Below, piece by piece: positions 16,856-26,116 of a DNA stretch of 64,000 nt (position 1 is the first letter of the stretch; each line of letters opens with the position of its first letter). The position numbers and the translations under genes are program-made. A model generated the notes under the pieces. That model was given only the letters and a program-made list of their open reading frames with translations, was not told where the DNA came from and ran no database searches. This DNA is from Victivallales bacterium. Lineage in GTDB: Bacteria; Verrucomicrobiota; Lentisphaeria; Oligosphaerales; Oligosphaeraceae. The DNA is taken from positions 1 through 64,000 of the forward strand of contig JAFPYX010000061.1 of the NCBI GenBank assembly GCA_017417585.1, in the 5' to 3' direction.

Positions 16856-18061
16856 TTAGCGCAGTCCACGCTTCTTCAGGAAAACTCCGATACGTTCCAT
16901 AGCGGTTTCTATGCCCTCCATTGAGGTCGCGTAGGAACACCGCACGAAGCCTTCTCCACAGGCTCCGAAGGCAGTGCCAGGGATGACTGCCACGCGCTGC
17001 TCGCGGAGCAGGCTGGTCGCGAACTCCATCGAGGTCATGCCCGTGGAACGGATGTCGGGGAAGACGTAGAAGGCGCCGCGGGGTTTGAAGCAGTGAAGCC
17101 CTAGGTCGTTGAATCGCCTGACGATGACATTCCGGCGCTGCTCGTATTCGTCATGCATCTGGTCGCGCTCTTCATCGGCGTTGTTCAGTGCCTCGATGGC
17201 GCCGAACTGCGAGGGGCCTGGTGCGCAAAGCATCGAATACTGATGGATCTTCATCATCGCATCGATGAGGTCATGAGGCCCGACAGCATAACCAATCCGA
17301 TAGCCGGTCATCGCAAAGGCCTTGCTGAAGCCGTTGAAGACGACGGTGCGGTCGCGCATCCCTGGCAACGTCGCGATGGAGGGTGAGCGCGGGACGTAGG
17401 AGAGTTCGTCGTAGATTTCATCCGAGAAGACGAGGAGATCGTGTTTCACGGCGAAGTCGGCAACCTTCCGCTTGTCCTCGGCGGTCATGCCAGCGCCGGT
17501 AGGGTTGTTGGGGTAGTTGAGCATCAGGACCTTGGTCCTGGGCGTGACCGCTTTTTCCAGGTCGCTTACCTGTAGTACGAAGTCGTGCTCGGCACGGGTG
17601 ACCACCGGAACCGGCACGCCGTGTGCCATGCGGACAGTGGGGCCGTAGGAGACATAGCATGGCTCGTGATAGAGCACCTCGTCGCCGGGGCAGATGACCG
17701 CGCGTGTGGCGATGTCTAGCCCCTCGGAGACACCGACGGTGATGATGCACTCGTTCCTGGGGTCGTAGCTCCCGCCGAAACGTCGCGCGAAGTATTTGCA
17801 GACCGCCTGGCGGAGCTTCGGGTCGCCGAGGTTCGATGTGTAGTGGGTATAGCCGCGCTGCAACGAATAGATGGTCGCCTCGCGAATTTTCCAAGGGGCT
17901 ATGAAGTCCGGCTCACCAATGCCAAGGGAGATGACGTCCTCCATGGTATTGACTAATTCGAAGAAGTCGCGGATGCCGGATTTGGGCAAAGCAGCGATGT
18001 GCGGCGCTACGCGCGGTCGTGGCACGACTGTGGGTTTACGGAGTGACCTTGAGACGCGCAT
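16856..18061 (-). CDS. PLP-dependent class I/II aminotransferase
   Basis: A 401-residue fold-type I enzyme that most resembles the aspartate/aromatic aminotransferase subgroup. Landmarks are SLGIGEPDF, VSEGLDIATRAV, LNYPNNPTGAG, FSDEIYDEL, the PLP lysine in NGFSKAFAMTGYRIGY, and RCSYATS with the carboxylate-binding Arg. The start at 18061 is set by a strong Shine-Dalgarno (AAGGAGG at 18068-18074, 6-base spacing), even though it overlaps the Lrp gene by 26 bp. An upstream ATG adding eight residues has no such site. Coupling with an Lrp/AsnC regulator suggests amino-acid-responsive control; the exact substrate is not determinable here. Confidence 0.93.
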   Translation of the reverse strand: MRVSRSLRKPTVVPRPRVAPHIAALPKSGIRDFFELVNTMEDVISLGIGEPDFIAPWKIREATIYSLQRGYTHYTSNLGDPKLRQAVCKYFARRFGGSYDPRNECIITVGVSEGLDIATRAVICPGDEVLYHEPCYVSYGPTVRMAHGVPVPVVTRAEHDFVLQVSDLEKAVTPRTKVLMLNYPNNPTGAGMTAEDKRKVADFAVKHDLLVFSDEIYDELSYVPRSPSIATLPGMRDRTVVFNGFSKAFAMTGYRIGYAVGPHDLIDAMMKIHQYSMLCAPGPSQFGAIEALNNADEERDQMHDEYEQRRNVIVRRFNDLGLHCFKPRGAFYVFPDIRSTGMTSMEFATSLLREQRVAVIPGTAFGACGEGFVRCSYATSMEGIETAMERIGVFLKKRGLR

Positions 18062-18530
18062 CGCCCTCCTCCTTGTCCAGCACAATGCCGGACTCCTTGT
18101 ATTTTTTCAGCAGGAACAGCGTGGCGCAGGATTTCACGCCAGGCTGGCTGGAGAGCTTCCGGGAGACAAATCGGGCGACGTCCTGTAGGGAATGTCCAAC
18201 GACCTCCAGGTGCAAATCATGGCTGCCGGAGACCAGATACAGGGTGGCAACCTCGTTGAACTTTGCGATGCGCTGAGCGATGTTGTCGAATCCGGAGTCG
18301 CGTTCAGGCTGGACCTGGACCTCGATAATGGCACGGATTTCATCGGCATCCTCGTCCGGAGCGGTGATGGCTGTATAGCCGAGAATCTTCTTGTCAGCTT
18401 CGAGTTTGCGAATGGCGGCTTCGATTTTGGCGGCGGTGGTGTCAAGGCGGTCGGCCATTTCCGGAATGGAGATGCGAGCATTCTTGCACAGCAAGGCCAA
18501 CACGGCATTTTGCAGATTTTTGGCAGTCAT
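18036..18530 (-). CDS. Lrp/AsnC-family transcriptional regulator
   Basis: A 164-residue protein with an N-terminal winged helix-turn-helix (NAVLALLCKNARISIPEMAD, then AKIEAAIRKLEADKKILGY). A C-terminal RAM/AsnC ligand-binding domain follows (VQVQPERDSGFDNIAQRIAK to LVSGSHDLHLEVVGHSLQD). Length and layout match the family. Lrp-type proteins are octameric and respond to amino acids. It is translationally coupled to the downstream aminotransferase (26-bp overlap), which is probably a target. The local effector is unknown. Confidence 0.93.
   Translation of the reverse strand: MTAKNLQNAVLALLCKNARISIPEMADRLDTTAAKIEAAIRKLEADKKILGYTAITAPDEDADEIRAIIEVQVQPERDSGFDNIAQRIAKFNEVATLYLVSGSHDLHLEVVGHSLQDVARFVSRKLSSQPGVKSCATLFLLKKYKESGIVLDKEEGDARLKVTP
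18065..18074 (-). promoter_or_regulatory. Strong Shine-Dalgarno that fixes the aminotransferase start
   Basis: The minus strand reads AAGGAGGAGG just upstream of the ATG at 18061, inside the end of the Lrp gene. It is one of the strongest ribosome-binding sites in the window and decides between the two candidate starts. Confidence 0.75.
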
Positions 18531-18582
18531 GGAAATTCAGAGTTAGGGTACAGAGCTTGTTCGGCTAGCCCGGCAAAATTGA

Positions 18583-20313
18583 CTATTTAGCGTATTCGAC
18601 AGCGCGAGTTTCACGAATGACGGAGACGCGGATTTGACCGGGATAGCGCATCTCCTTCTCAATGCGCTCAGCCAGGTCGTGAGCTAGAATTACGGCCTGT
18701 GCCTCGGAGACCTTCTCCGGACGCACCAGCACTCTGAGTTCTCGCCCGGCCTGGATGGCGTAGCAGCTTTCGACTCCTGCAAAGGAATTTCCAATCTTCT
18801 CCAAGTCTTCCAGGCGTTTCAAATAGAGTTCAGTGGTCTCGGCACGGGCACCCGGCCGACCGGCGGAGATGGTGTCGCAGATTTGCACCAGTTCGGCGAA
18901 GAGGCTTGTCTTCTCCGTCTCCTCATGGTGGGCCGCTACGGCGTTCACCACGACAGGGTCTTCACCGGCACGCTGAAGAAGATCCGCACCGATGATCGCA
19001 TGCGAACCCTCGACTTCATGATCCACGGCCTTGCCGATGTCATGAAGTAGCCCGGCGCGTCTGGCAAGCCGCTCGTCGAGCCCGATGTCGGCGGCTATGG
19101 CCCCCATCATGGTGGCGACTTCAATGGAATGCGAAAGGACATTCTGGCCGAAACTGAAACGATATTTAAGACGCCCCAGGAGAACAATCAGATTCTGACG
19201 CAAGCTGTTGATGCCCAATGATTCAACAGCCTCTTGGCCGGATTTCTGGATGCTAGCCTCGATTTCTTTCCTGATCTTGTTGACAATTTCCTCGACGCGG
19301 GCAGGGTGAATCCGTCCGTCCTGAACCAGCTTCTCCATCGTCTGACGGGCGATTTCCCTGCGTACGGGATCGAAGCAGGAAATCACCACGGCCTGGGGTG
19401 TGTCGTCGATAAGGATGCTGGCGCCAGTTGCGGCTTCAATGGTTCGGATATTTCGTCCCTCGCGCCCAATGATACGACCTTTCATTTCGTCATTGGGCAG
19501 CGGGACCAGTGAAGTCGTTCGGTCGTAGGTGCAATCCCCCGCATAGCGTTGCATTGCTTCGACCATGATTTTCTGTCCCTGGCGCATCAACATCTGGCGG
19601 TTTTCCTCCTGGTATCGCCGGATGAGCTGGGAACGTTCGGTCTGGAGAGTGTTTTCCAGGCGTTCCAGCAACTGCTGGCGAGCCTGTTCCAAAGACATCC
19701 CGGCAATGTTGTGGAGTTCCTCCAGTTGACGGCTCTCCAGGTCATTGAGTTCCTGTTCGCGCTGAGCCAGCTGGTCGATTATCTGGCGGTTCGCGGCCTC
19801 GCGACGGTCTAGGTCATTGAGTCGTTCCTGCAATTGCGTGAGCTTGTTTTCGACATTGTCCTCCTTCTGCGCCAGCCGAGCCTCATTGCGGGCCAGTTCC
19901 TGTCGACGTTCACTTAGACTCGCCTCGAAGGCGTCTTTGGCGGCAATCACCGTTTGCTGGGCCCGGAGTTGCGCGTCTTTCATCAAGACTTCAATTTGCT
20001 GGGTGGCCTGTTCCTTCAGATGCTTGGCCTTCTCCTGGGCAATGGCGATAATGCGTTCGGCTTCAGTCTCGGCCTGCTGTGCGGCATTTGCACGGATGCG
20101 GTCCGCTTCGTTTTCAGCGGCCTTCTTTTCGTCACCAACCGTTTTCCGATGACGGCGAGATTCCGTGACGGTCTGGAAAATCACCAATATCAACAAAGCC
20201 AAAACTCCGCCAGTGACCAGCCAAAGCTGGATACGGTTGACCGCTTCCGGGGTGTTGGCAGTACTTAAACTGTCGGCAAAGCACAGTACATTGAAAAAAT
20301 ATGTGTTCAACAT
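18583..20313 (-). CDS. rny: Ribonuclease Y
   Basis: A 576-residue membrane-anchored endoribonuclease that starts mRNA decay. Order of parts: an N-terminal transmembrane helix (about 30-48), a long charged coiled coil (about 55-250), a KH RNA-binding domain (GRIIGREGRNIRTIE and following), and an HD domain (LSHSIEVATMMGAIAADIG, then LLHDIGKAVDHEVEGSHA). A C-terminal domain follows, ending RVSVIRETRAVEYAK, the usual end of the family. The N-terminal ~25 residues before the helix are longer than in Bacillus RNase Y. It occurs together with an RNase E/G protein at 31006-33414, so two decay initiators coexist. Confidence 0.96.
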   Translation of the reverse strand: MLNTYFFNVLCFADSLSTANTPEAVNRIQLWLVTGGVLALLILVIFQTVTESRRHRKTVGDEKKAAENEADRIRANAAQQAETEAERIIAIAQEKAKHLKEQATQQIEVLMKDAQLRAQQTVIAAKDAFEASLSERRQELARNEARLAQKEDNVENKLTQLQERLNDLDRREAANRQIIDQLAQREQELNDLESRQLEELHNIAGMSLEQARQQLLERLENTLQTERSQLIRRYQEENRQMLMRQGQKIMVEAMQRYAGDCTYDRTTSLVPLPNDEMKGRIIGREGRNIRTIEAATGASILIDDTPQAVVISCFDPVRREIARQTMEKLVQDGRIHPARVEEIVNKIRKEIEASIQKSGQEAVESLGINSLRQNLIVLLGRLKYRFSFGQNVLSHSIEVATMMGAIAADIGLDERLARRAGLLHDIGKAVDHEVEGSHAIIGADLLQRAGEDPVVVNAVAAHHEETEKTSLFAELVQICDTISAGRPGARAETTELYLKRLEDLEKIGNSFAGVESCYAIQAGRELRVLVRPEKVSEAQAVILAHDLAERIEKEMRYPGQIRVSVIRETRAVEYAK

Positions 20314-20352
20314 GGGGGTGTTGGAAGGAGACAGGAGACCGCTAGTCTCAGG

Positions 20353-20934
20353 TTATGTTAAAGGAGCGCGGCAGTCGATGGTCCGCATCTCCGTGACGAT
20401 GTAGTCCATGGGGAAGTCCCATGGCTCTTGCGGGATTTCCGGCAGGAGTTGCATTTCCCAGGCGATGCCAATCCGTTTGCCCTGAGGAAATTTAGCGAAG
20501 AGCCGGTCGTAGTGGCCGGCGCCGCGGCCAAGCCGCGTGCCGCAAGTGGTGAAGGCCAGTCCTGGGACCAGCCAGAAGGTGTTATTTTTAAGTCGTTTAA
20601 TTTCAGTAAGCTGTTGAATTGGTTCCCGGATTCCGTAGTGCCCCGGCACGATCTGGCTTGTCAAGTCAGTCACTTCGACCAGTTCGTATGACATGGTTGC
20701 CGAGTTGAATCGTGGCAACAGTATTTTTCGGTTCAGTTCAAGCCATTCGCCGAGAAATTGATCAAGGACGGGTTCTTGTTGAAAAGCCAGGTATCCGATG
20801 CAGCATTCCGCATTCTCCCTGGCAAGTAGTCTGCCGAGCTGAGCCTGCAACGCCACATGGCTTTGCGGAGCATTTTCGCGCAGTCTGACACGGACGGCGC
20901 TGCGAAGGTTCTTTTTTGCGGCCGCTGGCGTCAT
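20353..20934 (-). CDS. 5-formyltetrahydrofolate cyclo-ligase
   Basis: A 193-residue cytoplasmic enzyme that converts 5-formyl-THF to 5,10-methenyl-THF using ATP. The signature is near the C-terminus: VPGLAFTTCGTRLGRGAGHYDR, in which LGRGAGHYDR is the ATP-binding loop (usually LGyGgGyYDR). An N-terminal KKNLRSAVRVRLREN segment matches the usual KxxLRxxxxxxR start. It complements the SHMT and formyltransferase genes of the window in one-carbon metabolism. It lies 39 bp upstream of rny. Confidence 0.92.
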   Translation of the reverse strand: MTPAAAKKNLRSAVRVRLRENAPQSHVALQAQLGRLLARENAECCIGYLAFQQEPVLDQFLGEWLELNRKILLPRFNSATMSYELVEVTDLTSQIVPGHYGIREPIQQLTEIKRLKNNTFWLVPGLAFTTCGTRLGRGAGHYDRLFAKFPQGKRIGIAWEMQLLPEIPQEPWDFPMDYIVTEMRTIDCRAPLT

Positions 20935-20990
20935 CTTGCTTAATCTACTCTACCACAAGCAAAATACGAGGAGAGATTCAAAAGAAAAAA

Positions 20991-22667
20991 TCATTTTTTG
21001 TTGTATGCGTCTTCCATCGCCTTGGCCAGCTTTGCATGATGACGAAGCATTTTCCACGCTAGCCAGACGGACACCAGGGCGGTGGCGATAGCGCAGAGGT
21101 GCGCGAAGCCGTTGCCGGCACTCTCGTGGCGGCTGTTAAATTGAGTGTCGTGAAATTCGTAGAGGTGCCAGCCGGGGCCGAAGGCGGAACCGTCGCTTGA
21201 CAGAATCACCTCGTGGACAAAACCGTCCGGCGTGATGAGGCAGGTATCACTGTTGTTTCCGCTGCGCAGGAGCGGCCGTCCGGTCTCGATGGCGCGGAAG
21301 ACCGCGTGGTTGCGGTGCTGGCGGGCACCAGATGATTGCCGGTACCAGCAGTCGTTGGTGATGGTGATGAGGAGGTTTGCGCCGTCTTCGACGAAACGAC
21401 GGGAGATTTCGGGGAAGACGTCCTCGAAGCAGATGTTCACGCCGATCTTGACGCCTTTGACCTCGAAGAGTTTGTAGTTCTGGCCGGGGGTGAGGTCGCG
21501 CCCCATGCCGATGGCTTCCACGAGCCAGGGGAAGTATTTACCGAAGGGGACATATTCTCCAAAGGGAACGCGGTGGATTTTGTCGTAGTACTCTCCGCGA
21601 TCGGCGTAGGGGCTGGAAAGGATGGGCGAATTTTCGTCGAGGAGGAATGCGGTGTTGAAGACCGGCGTGTCCTCGGGCTTCATTCCCGGCAGGAGGCGGT
21701 AGTCAAGAGCGCCCAGGAGAATAGGCGTATGGGTCTCCCGGAGGAGTTTTTTCAGCCGCAAAGCAAATGGAGCGTAGTTGATGGGGGCGGGGAGGGCGCC
21801 CTCTGGCCAGAGGATGAGGTCGGGGGGATTATCGCCACATGCCTGGAAGCCCTCGCGGGTGAGGTTTTCATAGCGGTTCCACGCCATGTCGAAGATCTGC
21901 TCGTTCCAGGCACGGCATTCCGGAACATCGCCCTGGATGGCCAGAATTCGCAGGGTGGTGTCATGGGGGGGGGAAGCCGGATAACCCATGGGGAGGAGCA
22001 TCGCCAACAGGAAGATCACCCATGTCGCAGCAAACAGGGTGGGCGGCCAGCGTCGGGGGTTGCGCAGAAGAAATGCCATCGCCAGAATGCACGTGGCCGT
22101 GGTGAAGATGACCAGGAAGGAGATGCCATAGACACCGCAGAGCTGGGCGGCGGCCGCAAAAGGTGTGTCAACCTGCGAAATCCCGAGCTGGTCCCAAGGG
22201 AAGCCGGTGAAGAGCCATGAGCGGACCCACTCCAGCGCGGTCCAGCTGGCGGCGGCAAGCGCGACTATGCCCACGGCGACACGGTAGCGTGGAATGTGTA
22301 GTAGTCCGGCACCAGCGCGGTGCGCAATCGCCAGTTCCTCTTCGGTCTGCCCTTCGGGGAGGCTCTCCCGCGGCTTGAGGCTCCACAGCATCGCGCCATA
22401 TAAACAATACCATGTGGCCGGATAGAGCGCGCAGTAGGAGGCCAGCAGCCAGCCGGCGCCGAAGCCGACGGTATTGAGCCAGTGCAGGGCGGTCGCGAAG
22501 TGGCTATAGCCGAAAAGCAAGCCGATGCCCAGACGTTCCCAGCGGTTTTTCGGCGTGGGCAGCGCGAGCATCGGGATGAAGGCGAGCCATGCCATCCACC
22601 ACCACTCCAGCGGCGCGAAGGCGCTGGAGAGCGCAAGCCCACATAGGAACGCGGCTGCAAGGCGCAT
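20991..22667 (-). CDS. lnt: Apolipoprotein N-acyltransferase
   Basis: A 558-residue inner-membrane enzyme that adds the third acyl chain to lipoproteins. About seven N-terminal transmembrane helices (FAPLEWWWMAWLAFIPMLAL is the classic first loop) are followed by a periplasmic nitrilase-type domain. The catalytic triad is readable: Glu in LWPEGALP, Lys in YDKIHRVPFGEYVPFG, and Cys in VNICFEDVFPE. I chose the ATG at 22667; a TTG at 22712 would add 15 residues. The gene confirms a Gram-negative envelope. It follows argS by about 100 bp. Confidence 0.95.
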   Translation of the reverse strand: MRLAAAFLCGLALSSAFAPLEWWWMAWLAFIPMLALPTPKNRWERLGIGLLFGYSHFATALHWLNTVGFGAGWLLASYCALYPATWYCLYGAMLWSLKPRESLPEGQTEEELAIAHRAGAGLLHIPRYRVAVGIVALAAASWTALEWVRSWLFTGFPWDQLGISQVDTPFAAAAQLCGVYGISFLVIFTTATCILAMAFLLRNPRRWPPTLFAATWVIFLLAMLLPMGYPASPPHDTTLRILAIQGDVPECRAWNEQIFDMAWNRYENLTREGFQACGDNPPDLILWPEGALPAPINYAPFALRLKKLLRETHTPILLGALDYRLLPGMKPEDTPVFNTAFLLDENSPILSSPYADRGEYYDKIHRVPFGEYVPFGKYFPWLVEAIGMGRDLTPGQNYKLFEVKGVKIGVNICFEDVFPEISRRFVEDGANLLITITNDCWYRQSSGARQHRNHAVFRAIETGRPLLRSGNNSDTCLITPDGFVHEVILSSDGSAFGPGWHLYEFHDTQFNSRHESAGNGFAHLCAIATALVSVWLAWKMLRHHAKLAKAMEDAYNKK

Positions 22668-22764
22668 CCATCGTAGAGTGCGAAACTGGTGGATGGGAAG
22701 GATTTCCGGCAAAATAGGGCAGGTTGTCCCAAAACGGTATCAAGCTTTGGGCACAGGGCTGGAA

Positions 22765-24555
22765 TTACATGCTCTCGATGGTCTGGATGGTCAGGGTGCG
22801 AAGCCCGTCGCCCAGAATGTCGCGCACGGTCTTGGAGAGCGCGAGGCGCGCGGCCTGGAGGGCGGGTGTCTCGGCGTTCTTCACGGAGCAGTGGTTGTAG
22901 AAGACGCTGAAGTCCTTGGCGAGGTCAAGGAGATATCCGGCCAAGGCGGAGGAGTCCAGTTCGCGGGCGGCCTTGTGGACTGCGTCGCCGTATTTGGCGC
23001 AGCGCAGGGCAAGGCGATGTTCGTCTGGCGTGGCGAGGAGGCTCCAGTCCACGTTTGCGGTGTCCACGGCGGCGAGTTCGGGCTGACGGAGCATTGAGGA
23101 GATGCGTGCGTAGGCGTAAAGGACATACGGCCCGGTGTCGCCCTCGAACTTGATGGCGGCGTTCGGGTCGAACATGATGGTGGTTCGCGGACTGACCTTC
23201 AGCAGCATGAACTTGAGCGCGGCCATCCCGATGGCGGCGGCGCGCTCCTCCAGGTCGGCGGGCGGCTCGGCGCTTTCGGGAACGCGGGCGAGAGTGGCTT
23301 CGCGCGCGAGACGCGCCATCTCGTCGAAGAGATCGTCGGCGTCTACGACGGTGCCCTCGCGGGATTTCATCTTGCCGGTGGGGAGGTTCACCATGCCGTA
23401 GGCCATGTGGACAAGATTGTCCGCCCAGGCGTAGCCAAGCGCCTTGAGGATGCTGAAGAGGACCTTGAAGTGGTAGATCTGCTCGTCTCCGACAACCCAG
23501 ATCTGCTGGTCGGGCTGGTAGTCGTTCTGCTTGAGGAGGGTGGTGCCGATGTCCTGGGTGATATAGACGCTGGTTCCGTCGGAGCGCAGGACGACCTTGG
23601 TGCCCAATGACTTGTCATCGAAGTCGATGACCGTCGCCCCGTCCTCTCGCTTGTGGAAGACACCCTTTTCGAGACCCTGCTGGATGATGTCCTTGCCGAG
23701 CTTGTAGGTCTGGCTTTCGAGGTAGAGGTGGTCGAATTTGATGCCCATTCGCTTGTAGGTCTGGGCAAAGCCGTCGAAAACCCATGTGTTCATTCGCTGC
23801 CAGAGTTCGCGGACGGCGGGGTCCTCTGCCTCCCAGTCCTGGAGCATCTTTGCGGTCGCCTGGCCGATTTCGGTCTTGAGGAAGAGCGCGTCCTTGTCCT
23901 CTTCGGCGAATTCAGGATGGGCGGTGCGCAGTTCGGCGATTTGCTTTTCCAGCTCCTGGTTATAGCGCACATAGAAATCGCCGACGAGGTGGTCGCCCTT
24001 CTTGCCGGTGGATTCTGGCGTGCACCCCTCGCCGAAGCGCTGGTAGGCGATCATCGACTTGCAGATGTGGATGCCGCGGTCGTTGACCAGGTTCACCTGC
24101 GTGACGGCGTGCCCCGCGCGCTTGAGGATGGCGGCGGTGCTCATGCCGATGGTGTTGTTGCGCACATGGCCGAGGTGCTGCGGCTTGTTGGTGTTCGGCG
24201 CGGAGAACTCAATCAGGATCTTGCGGCGTTCCGCGGCAGGCAGTAGCGCGGAGTCCATCAGCTCGGTTTCGTCGGCGACAGTGTCGCGCATCAGCGCGGC
24301 AGTCTTCAAGGTGATGTTCACGAAGGCCTTGGCGACCTCGACCTTCTCCACGTCCGCATGGCCGGAGAGAAATTCGCCAGCCTGCTGGGCGATCTGCATC
24401 GGGTTCTTGCGCAATGCCTTGGCAAGCGGGAAGCAGGAGACGGTCACATCGCCGTCAAAGCCTTCGGGGCATAGTTCGGCGGTGATTTCCGGTACCTCGA
24501 CGCCTAGCTGCTGAGTGAGGTAATTCTGGAGGTCGTTTTGGAAGGCGAAATTCAT
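22765..24555 (-). CDS. argS: Arginyl-tRNA synthetase
   Basis: A 596-residue class I synthetase. The HIGH motif is present as HLGHVRNN in SAPNTNKPQHLGHVRNN, and the KMSKS-equivalent is MKSREGTVV. The C-terminal DALR anticodon-binding domain begins at YVLYAYARISSMLR and ends in TVRDILGDGLRTLTIQTIESM. An N-terminal Add1 domain (about 1-90) precedes the catalytic core. Length is normal. The start at 24555 lies directly after an A+T-rich TAATTG-type leader without a Shine-Dalgarno. The upstream neighbour is hisD with a 27-bp gap. Confidence 0.96.
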   Translation of the reverse strand: MNFAFQNDLQNYLTQQLGVEVPEITAELCPEGFDGDVTVSCFPLAKALRKNPMQIAQQAGEFLSGHADVEKVEVAKAFVNITLKTAALMRDTVADETELMDSALLPAAERRKILIEFSAPNTNKPQHLGHVRNNTIGMSTAAILKRAGHAVTQVNLVNDRGIHICKSMIAYQRFGEGCTPESTGKKGDHLVGDFYVRYNQELEKQIAELRTAHPEFAEEDKDALFLKTEIGQATAKMLQDWEAEDPAVRELWQRMNTWVFDGFAQTYKRMGIKFDHLYLESQTYKLGKDIIQQGLEKGVFHKREDGATVIDFDDKSLGTKVVLRSDGTSVYITQDIGTTLLKQNDYQPDQQIWVVGDEQIYHFKVLFSILKALGYAWADNLVHMAYGMVNLPTGKMKSREGTVVDADDLFDEMARLAREATLARVPESAEPPADLEERAAAIGMAALKFMLLKVSPRTTIMFDPNAAIKFEGDTGPYVLYAYARISSMLRQPELAAVDTANVDWSLLATPDEHRLALRCAKYGDAVHKAARELDSSALAGYLLDLAKDFSVFYNHCSVKNAETPALQAARLALSKTVRDILGDGLRTLTIQTIESM

Positions 24556-24582
24556 TGTTTATTATAACTTATTTATTATCAA

Positions 24583-25869
24583 TTAGTTACGAATTGACGC
24601 AGATTTCCCGTGCGCATCGAGTCCCTCACAGGCGGTGAGGACTGCCAGGGCGGGTTGTTCCTTGAGCAGTGCCTCGCGCTCGTAGTGGACGAGGCTGGTG
24701 CGTCGAATGAATGCATCGGCGGTCAGGCCGTTGAAGAACTTCGCGGTTCCGCCGGTGGGGAGGACATGGCTGGGGCCTGCGACGTAGTCGCCCACGGGTT
24801 CCGGCGTGTAGGACCCCAGGAAAATAGCGCCGGCGGCAGTGATTTTCGGAGCAAGTGTTTGTGGATTGGCAACTTGCAGTTCCAGGTGCTCGGGCGCATA
24901 GTCGGAAGCGATGCGCGCGGCATCATCCAAGTCCTTGGCCTCGACTAAAAAGACGCCATTCTCCAGGACTTTGGTCACGCACTCTTGGCGGGTGAGACGC
25001 GAGGCCTGTAGCGAAATCTCCTCTGCAACGGCCTCCAGGAGTTTGCGTGAAGGCGAGACAAGGACGGCTTGCTCACGGCCAGAGCCGTGTTCGGCCTGCG
25101 AGAGAATGTCTGCGGCGACATAGTCCGCACGTGCGGTGTCATCCGCGAGAATCAGGATTTCCGAGGGGCCTGCGACCAGGTCGAGCGCGGCAGAGCCGTA
25201 GATCGCACGTTTGGCGGCTGCCACGTATGCGTTGCCAGGTCCGCAGATTTTCTCCACGCGTGGGATGGTCTTGGTGCCGTAGGCCATCGCGGCAATCGCA
25301 TAGACGCCGCCCAGGCGATATACCGCCGTCGCGCCCGCCTTGCGGCAGGCGTAGAGAAGGGCGGGGTGGACCGAGCCGTCCGCATGCGGCGGGGTACAGA
25401 CGATGATTTCCTTGACGCCGACGGTCTTGGCGATGGCGACGGTGTGGCAGACGGTGGAGACCAGTGGCGCGGTGCCTCCGGGCACATAGCATCCCACGAT
25501 GTCCAGCGGATGGAATTGCTCGCCAAGAGTCACGCCTGGACGCGGCGAGTAGCTCCAGTCCTGCGGGAGCCGCTGAGAATAGAAGTCCTGGATGTGCTCG
25601 ACGGCCAGATCCACGGCATCGGTGGTTTCGGCGGGCAGGGTGGCGATTGCGGAGTCGATTTCGGCGTCGGTGATACGGAAGGTCCCAGGCGTGAGTTCGA
25701 CATGGTCGAATTTGCGGGCGTAGTCGATGAGCGCATCGTCGCCGCGTTCCTTGACGTCGTCGATGATGGCCTGGGCGGCCGCGTCGATGTCCTTGCTAAA
25801 GGCCTCGCGTCGCAGCATTGCCCCCAGGCGCTGGTCGAAATCGGGTTCGGAACGATAGAGGATTTTCAT
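24583..25869 (-). CDS. hisD: Histidinol dehydrogenase
   Basis: A 428-residue zinc enzyme that performs the last two NAD-dependent oxidations of histidine synthesis. Recognisable blocks are YVPGGTAPLVSTVCHTVA, RLGGVYAIAAMAYGT, KICGPGNAYVAAAKR, DLVAGPSEILILADDTA, SQAEHGSGREQAVL and the catalytic Glu-His in SDYAPEHLELQV. The C-terminus GPSHVLPTGGTAKFFNGL is also typical. The ATG at 25869 (MKILYRSEPDF) is chosen over an open 26-codon extension that is not family-like. Other his genes are absent from the window, so the pathway is dispersed. Confidence 0.96.
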   Translation of the reverse strand: MKILYRSEPDFDQRLGAMLRREAFSKDIDAAAQAIIDDVKERGDDALIDYARKFDHVELTPGTFRITDAEIDSAIATLPAETTDAVDLAVEHIQDFYSQRLPQDWSYSPRPGVTLGEQFHPLDIVGCYVPGGTAPLVSTVCHTVAIAKTVGVKEIIVCTPPHADGSVHPALLYACRKAGATAVYRLGGVYAIAAMAYGTKTIPRVEKICGPGNAYVAAAKRAIYGSAALDLVAGPSEILILADDTARADYVAADILSQAEHGSGREQAVLVSPSRKLLEAVAEEISLQASRLTRQECVTKVLENGVFLVEAKDLDDAARIASDYAPEHLELQVANPQTLAPKITAAGAIFLGSYTPEPVGDYVAGPSHVLPTGGTAKFFNGLTADAFIRRTSLVHYEREALLKEQPALAVLTACEGLDAHGKSASIRN

Positions 25870-26116
25870 AACAGGTGTCTTTTTGCTCGCTCGAATGTGA
25901 GCAGGAACTAGGTGCCTTTGGAGGAAAGCCAGGGGCGGCTCGTCCAAGGTGCCTTGGGAAAAATCCGGTCTTGTCCGTCGTGGTTGGAAACCTGCCGGGT
26001 AAAATTGCGTGACAAATGGATACTATAAAGTAAAAAGCATGGACAGTGGAGAAATCGGGGTTAAATTATCGGAGTTTCTACTGTAAAAATCACCACTTTC
26101 AAGATTTGAAACATTC

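Noticed and set aside
26024..26029. TATAAA box upstream of the secreted phosphatase gene
   Set aside because: No -35 element lies at an acceptable distance (the nearest, TTGCGT, leaves only 13 bases), so no promoter was called.
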